From Algisphaera agarilytica (lineage in GTDB: Bacteria > Planctomycetota > Phycisphaerae > Phycisphaerales > Phycisphaeraceae): a stretch of 64,000 bases of DNA. Where the stretch lies: the NCBI RefSeq assembly GCF_014207595.1, contig NZ_JACHGY010000001.1, forward strand, positions 1,054,001-1,118,000, in the 5' to 3' direction. The position numbers were made by a program, and so were the translations under genes. Below the pieces are notes generated by a model, which was not told the origin of the DNA, did not search any database, and was given only the letters and a program-made list of their open reading frames with translations. Shown piece by piece: positions 60,001-64,000 of the stretch. Position 1 is the stretch's first letter. Each line of letters opens with the position of its first letter.

Positions 60001-61878
60001 TCAGTCTGAAGCCGGGCCCGTCGAGCCGTAGCACCGGACTTCAAACAACTTGGCTTGGTCGGCCCCGTATGTCCGAAGCACGCATACCCGCAGCGCTTTG
60101 GTTGTGACCGGTTCAAACGAAAGGTGTATCCGCCGAGTCGGGTTCTGTTCGATTGATGCGACCCGCCGCCACTCCCCGTTGTCTTGCTGCACTTCGACTT
60201 CGAGGGCCTCGACCAACTCGATGGGAACCGTGCTGGTATGGTCCGCGTCATCCTTTGGCCGTTTGAGCATCATGATGTTGCGGTGAACGTTGGTGTCCGC
60301 TTTGATCAAGACGGCGTGGAGCTCGACGGGTTCGCTCCAGCTCAAAGTCACGTTTGCGGGCAGCTCTTGAGATTGCCAATGATGGGTCTCGCCGTGCTCG
60401 TCGCGGGGGACGCCGTCAATCAACAACGACGGATCGCCGCTTTGCGTTGAAGAGGCTTCGAAGTGCCTCGCCTGACGGGCCAAGTCCGCGCGATCGTGGG
60501 CCGGCCGTTGGGGTATGTAGGCGTCGTCGCGGAGCAGCTGTTCCTGCAGTTCGTCGATGTGTGCTTCGTAAACGCCGCGGGGATTGACGCCGTGACGTAC
60601 GCAGAGCGCCGCAGCCGTGCCCACCGCTTGCCCCATCGTGGCGCACGTCGCCATCACCCTAGAAGACGACAGGGCGACGTGGGTCTGGCTGACATTCCGC
60701 CCGGCAAAGAGCAGGTTTTCGATATTGCCCGAATACAGACTTCGGAAGGGTATTTGATACACCCGGTCGAAGTGCTCGTGCCAGAAGCTCGGCGGGTCGC
60801 CGATGCGTTCGATGCCGCCGGGGTTGTGTTCGTCCAAGGGCCAGCCGCCGTAGGCCACGGCATCGTCGAAGTGTTTGTGCTCGAGTTGATCGGGCTCGGA
60901 GAGGATGTAATCCCCAATGAAACGGCGTGACTCGCGTCGCCCCGACAGCGATCCGACCCAACCGAGCGCGTAGTTCTCTGCCTCCGGGTACTTCCCCGAG
61001 TTTTTCACGTATTCCCACACGCCGTAGGCGTAGCCCAGCAGTTTGTGTCGAATCACTTCGGCGTCGGCGATGATGTCGTCGTCGCTGCCCACCTCGACCC
61101 ACCAGAACCCCTCGACGAACGGCGTGATCCGGCGGTTGGGGTGGGCGTGATCGACGTCGAACGGGATCGTGAACGAAGGCGCCTTAAACGGAACCGGCTT
61201 GCCCATATCCTCCGACGAGAGAAGAATCGTCGGCCCCATCTGCCAGCCGTCAGCCTGTTCGGGCGCGAACTTCTCGCCGAATTCCGACGAAGCCTCCCGC
61301 CCGGTTCGGTACAACGCGCCGGCGGTTGCCGCTAAGAGGCCGTCGCCAGAACAATCGATGAACTGTTGTGCCCGCACGGTGACGACCGACTCGGTGGTGG
61401 CTTGCCAGCAGACCGCGCTGCGGATGCGGTTCCCCTCCATCTCGGCCCGCAACGCCTGGGTGTTGAGCATCAACTCCAGGTTGGGTTCACGAACGACAAA
61501 ATCATACAGCACGTGGTCCCAGACCGGATAAGAATGCTGGGGGTTGTGGAAGCGGTTGTGCAGCAGGATCTCTTCAATGATGCCGGTTTCGCGCTCGGCC
61601 TTGCCGGTGTTGAGTCGGGTGACCCCGTGAACGATCACGCGGATTTCGCTCGATGCGTTTCCCCCCAGAACCGCCCGGTCCTGGATTAGCAGGACCTTGG
61701 CTCCGTTGCGGGCCGCGGAAACCGCGGCGCAGATCCCCGCCATCCCGCCCCCGAGAACCGCTACGTCAACCGCGTGCGTTTGCGAGCGGTTGGGCAGGCC
61801 CAGCTCCGCGGTGGCGAGCTTGAGCCATTGATCGCCCCGGCGATCCGTCAGCTGTTGAGTTGAAATCCCTTCCGACAC
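60001..61878 (-). CDS. FAD-dependent oxidoreductase with C-terminal discoidin-like domain
   Basis: 625 residues. N-terminal FAD site VDVAVLGGGMAGICAAVSAARNG (around residue 36) followed by VLGGNASSEIRV and FIDCSGDGLLAATAGA, the layout of the PF12831 'FAD_oxidored' family. FAGRNVSQTHVALSSSRVMATCA is the second conserved block. Residues about 480-620 (SGDPSLLIDGV, VTLSWSEPVELHAVLIKAD, LRVCVLRTYG) form an F5/8-type galactose-binding-like domain, not part of the usual enzyme. No signal peptide. The substrate is unknown; a sugar oxidation role fits the cluster. Confidence 0.87.
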   Translation of the reverse strand: MSEGISTQQLTDRRGDQWLKLATAELGLPNRSQTHAVDVAVLGGGMAGICAAVSAARNGAKVLLIQDRAVLGGNASSEIRVIVHGVTRLNTGKAERETGIIEEILLHNRFHNPQHSYPVWDHVLYDFVVREPNLELMLNTQALRAEMEGNRIRSAVCWQATTESVVTVRAQQFIDCSGDGLLAATAGALYRTGREASSEFGEKFAPEQADGWQMGPTILLSSEDMGKPVPFKAPSFTIPFDVDHAHPNRRITPFVEGFWWVEVGSDDDIIADAEVIRHKLLGYAYGVWEYVKNSGKYPEAENYALGWVGSLSGRRESRRFIGDYILSEPDQLEHKHFDDAVAYGGWPLDEHNPGGIERIGDPPSFWHEHFDRVYQIPFRSLYSGNIENLLFAGRNVSQTHVALSSSRVMATCATMGQAVGTAAALCVRHGVNPRGVYEAHIDELQEQLLRDDAYIPQRPAHDRADLARQARHFEASSTQSGDPSLLIDGVPRDEHGETHHWQSQELPANVTLSWSEPVELHAVLIKADTNVHRNIMMLKRPKDDADHTSTVPIELVEALEVEVQQDNGEWRRVASIEQNPTRRIHLSFEPVTTKALRVCVLRTYGADQAKLFEVRCYGSTGPASD

Positions 61879-61979
61879 GTTTGCTCTTTTCCTAATCTGG
61901 CTCGGGTTGATGATGACACGGTCCCGCCCCGCCCCAGCCCTGGCCGGCGGTTCGTTTACGGATGCGAAGGATTCAAGGG

Positions 61980-63428
61980 TCAGTTGCGATAGGGATTGAC
62001 GTGCACCACCTGCCCGGGAGTCGGCCAGGCTTCGACGTGACGGATGGGGTCGTCGATCGCTTCGAGAAATTCGTCGAGTTGCCGAGAAAGAACAGCGAGG
62101 GGTTCGCGGTATCCGGGCGTGTCGATAAGGTTTTTTAGTTCGTGCGGGTCTTGGGTGAGATCGTAAAACTCGTCAACCGCGTTTAAGTTACGAACATACT
62201 TGTGTCGTGCGTCTCGGATAGCGCGGATACCGAACCAATGGCCGTTGTACATGTCGTACACGCCGTGGGCGTAGGTGCTGTCTTGTGGTTGCTGCTTGGT
62301 TTTGCCAAGCTCATCTTCCAAGCGTAAACCCTCTGTGGGTTCGTTGGTCCCGCCAAAAAAGCGGTTGAAGTAGCGTCCCAGATCAATCAGTGAGGCAAAC
62401 TCGGCGTTTTCGCATGGCGCGACGCCGGGCATCGAAATCAAGAGGGGCACCCGCCAGACCTCGTCGTAGAAATAAGGTCCTTTGTCGAAACGGTTGTGAG
62501 CGCCGCACATGTCGCCGTGGTCCGAGGTGAACACGATGAGCGTGTCCTCCTCGAGTCCTGATTGCCGCAAGGCATCCAATAGCTTGCCGATCTGTGCGTC
62601 GACGTATTCGCGGTGACGCAGGGCGTAATCGAAGATGTGCTTCCAGTCGTTATCCGTTAACGTGTCGGTGTCATGGCAGGGCCACCAGTGACCGTTCTGA
62701 AACGCGGGCTTGTTGGAAAAATCATCATCGAAATTCGCGGGGTAAGGCAGGTCGAGCGAATCTCTCTGCGCCAATACATGCGAGGGTAGGTAATGCGGAA
62801 AATGCGGGTCGGCGATGGAAACCGTTAGGAAAAAGGGTTGGTCGTTATGGCTGTCGCGCTGTTGTTGGAGGAACGACAACCCAGAATCGACAGCCATGCC
62901 GCATTTCGAGGGGCCGGCGTCGGGACCGGTCTCGCCCCAAAACGGTGCGGTGCCCTGCTTGAGGATTTGTTGGCCGTGCTTGAGGTAATAGTCTTTGGTG
63001 TTTTCGTAGCTAAAGCCGGGGCGCTCGTCATAAGGCGTATGCACCTCGCCCGGATCATCGAATCCGTCTAAGCCGCGGTCTTTCAAGCCGTCCGTTCCCA
63101 GGTGCCATTTCCCGAAATAGCCGACGCGGTAACCCACTTCCTTGGCGTGGTCGAGCCAGGTGGCCGTTTCGTTGCGCATCCTGGGCTGATTGGAATAGCC
63201 GACGCCGCAGTTGTCGTAGACGCCGGTTTCGTGTGGCCAACGCCCGGTGAGCAAGGCGCCGCGTGCCGGCGTGCAGAGCGGGCAGGTTGTGAATGCGTTG
63301 ACGAAATCTGTGGACCGGGACTTCAGCTGGTCGAGGTTGGGGGTTGCGCAGGAGCTCCCCCTGAATCCAAACGAATCAGCAGGCCATTGATCGACCAGCA
63401 GGAATAGAACGTTTAAGGGTTGGCTCAT
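61980..63428 (-). CDS. Sulfatase (type I), galactan cluster
   Basis: 482 residues. NVLFLLVDQWPADSFGFRG has the first metal ligands and C52-T-P-A-R the formylglycine site, followed by GALLTGRWPHETGV. VFTSDHGDMCGAHNRFDKGP is the second metal-binding block. No signal peptide is visible, so it may work on imported oligosaccharides in the cytoplasm. It differs from the CTPSR and CLPSR sulfatases at 15.4 and 10.8 kb, so the window carries three distinct ones. Porphyran or agar desulfation is inferred from the GH16 and GH2 neighbours. Confidence 0.93.
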   Translation of the reverse strand: MSQPLNVLFLLVDQWPADSFGFRGSSCATPNLDQLKSRSTDFVNAFTTCPLCTPARGALLTGRWPHETGVYDNCGVGYSNQPRMRNETATWLDHAKEVGYRVGYFGKWHLGTDGLKDRGLDGFDDPGEVHTPYDERPGFSYENTKDYYLKHGQQILKQGTAPFWGETGPDAGPSKCGMAVDSGLSFLQQQRDSHNDQPFFLTVSIADPHFPHYLPSHVLAQRDSLDLPYPANFDDDFSNKPAFQNGHWWPCHDTDTLTDNDWKHIFDYALRHREYVDAQIGKLLDALRQSGLEEDTLIVFTSDHGDMCGAHNRFDKGPYFYDEVWRVPLLISMPGVAPCENAEFASLIDLGRYFNRFFGGTNEPTEGLRLEDELGKTKQQPQDSTYAHGVYDMYNGHWFGIRAIRDARHKYVRNLNAVDEFYDLTQDPHELKNLIDTPGYREPLAVLSRQLDEFLEAIDDPIRHVEAWPTPGQVVHVNPYRN

Positions 63429-63507
63429 GGGGGTGATCTAAAATCAAAATCAGATCATCGAATCCGTGTGGCATCGACCGTGTTCGGCCACTTCGGGCAA
63501 GTCCACA

Positions 63508-64000
63508 TCACTCGTGGTACCCGAATTGCACGATGCGGTCCACTTCATCGATGGTGATCGATTGCTGCTCGCCGTTGGTCCAGGTGACGGTCGCGCTATC
63601 GATCTGGTTGATCGGGCCCAGGCCGATATGCTGGTAGGTATTCAGGGGGTGAGAGAACGCCGCGGGTGTGGTGCCCACCGTTCGGGTGTAGGTGTGGCCG
63701 CCCGCTTCGACGACTATCTTGGCGCCCTGAGGTGTTGCTTCTTTCCTGGGCGACCACCCGATGTCGGCGATGAGGTAGTGGCGATCCGCCGCCGCTTCGA
63801 GATGGTTTTCGTAGAGGTACCACCGGCCCTTTTCGTTGTTGTAGACCAAGTCCAGGTCGCCGTCGAGGTCAAAGTCAAACACCTCCGCGCCGCCGCCGGT
63901 CGCCCCTAGTTCTTCGGAGACAATACCGTGGCCTTCAACACGCGTGAACGACTCGCCTTTCTGATTCATAAACAGGACCTGAGCCTGGGCCTTGGTCGGA
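63508..64000 (-). CDS. VCBS/FG-GAP repeat protein with ASPIC/UnbV C-terminal domain (partial)
   Basis: Only the last 163 codons are visible; the frame is open through the window end. An FG-GAP/VCBS motif with calcium-binding loop (DFDLDGDLDLVYNN) is followed by the ASPIC/UnbV-type end: GAKIVVEAGGHTYTRTV, NTYQHIGLGPINQIDSATVTW and NGEQQSITIDEVDR. Such proteins are large, secreted, calcium-binding beta-propellers, common in planctomycetes and often in glycan clusters. It lies 79 bp upstream of the sulfatase start and on the same strand, so is likely part of the cluster. Confidence 0.85.
   Translation of the reverse strand, partial: PTKAQAQVLFMNQKGESFTRVEGHGIVSEELGATGGGAEVFDFDLDGDLDLVYNNEKGRWYLYENHLEAAADRHYLIADIGWSPRKEATPQGAKIVVEAGGHTYTRTVGTTPAAFSHPLNTYQHIGLGPINQIDSATVTWTNGEQQSITIDEVDRIVQFGYHE

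Noticed and set aside
1-64000. tRNA, rRNA, CRISPR arrays, exosortase and sulfatase-maturase genes
   Set aside because: Looked for by eye on both strands; none was recognised. A dedicated covariance or profile search would be needed to exclude a tRNA with certainty.

Overview
The window looks like chromosome from a marine planctomycete, most likely of the Phycisphaerae. The evidence is the mix of PEP-CTERM secreted proteins, planctomycete-style pseudopilins, formylglycine sulfatases, Tat-exported oxidoreductases, a DUF1080 (3-keto-glycoside hydrolase type) protein, and dense glycoside hydrolase clusters without SusC/SusD or TonB genes. The content points to breakdown of sulfated red-algal galactans (agar/porphyran type) together with beta-glucan and mannan type glycans. 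No rRNA, tRNA or CRISPR array was recognised.

Layout. (1) 1-3.1 kb: edge of a prophage or phage remnant, read on the minus strand: ParB-domain/N6-adenine or N4-cytosine methyltransferase, HTH small-terminase-like protein, large terminase (cut by the window edge). (2) 3.6-6.9 kb: a LuxR-type regulator divergent from two PEP-CTERM proteins, with a perfect 16-bp palindrome between them. (3) 7.1-7.6 kb: a scar containing an IS-end fragment, a broken IS3 orfA and the 5' end of a dead sulfatase gene. (4) 7.7-17.1 kb: LacI regulator, PEP-CTERM protein, pseudopilin, sulfatase, GH1, GH5, sulfatase. (5) 17.2-23.2 kb: truncated transposase, heterodimeric ABC exporter, a possible small leader ORF with terminator, and an AlkX/YcaQ-like DNA glycosylase. 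(6) 23.3-32.9 kb: sugar ABC importer (two permeases and a lipoprotein binding protein), a large secreted protein of unknown family, a GH2 beta-mannosidase and its LacI regulator. (7) 33.6-46.3 kb: PEP-CTERM protein, Gfo/Idh/MocA oxidoreductase, small secreted protein, pseudopilin, DUF1080 protein, sugar isomerase/epimerase, sodium-solute symporter and a GH36/Sip1-like galactosidase. (8) 46.4-47.8 kb: an IS element with recognisable terminal inverted repeats. (9) 48.9-50.8 kb: pseudopilin and exported SDR. (10) 51.1-64 kb: a continuous minus-strand galactan cluster: VCBS/ASPIC protein (partial), sulfatase, FAD oxidoreductase with a discoidin-like tail, small secreted protein, two near-duplicate GH16 enzymes, cytoplasmic GH2 beta-galactosidase, lipoprotein GH16 with a C-terminal binding domain, and a GH4 glycosidase.

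How the parts fit: secreted sulfatases and GH16 endo-enzymes would desulfate and cut the polymer outside the cytoplasm; oligosaccharides would enter by the ABC importer or the sodium symporter; GH1, GH2, GH4 and GH36 enzymes would finish the breakdown. Gfo/Idh, DUF1080, TIM-barrel isomerase and GH4 genes are all compatible with chemistry going through 3-keto sugars. PEP-CTERM proteins and pseudopilins sit at the head of several clusters and may have a surface role. The most interesting unexplained items are the 709-aa secreted protein at 27.0-29.2 kb, the 170-residue insertion in the MalG-like permease, the recurring TTTAG/CTAAA promoter motif, and the family of IS ends scattered through the window.
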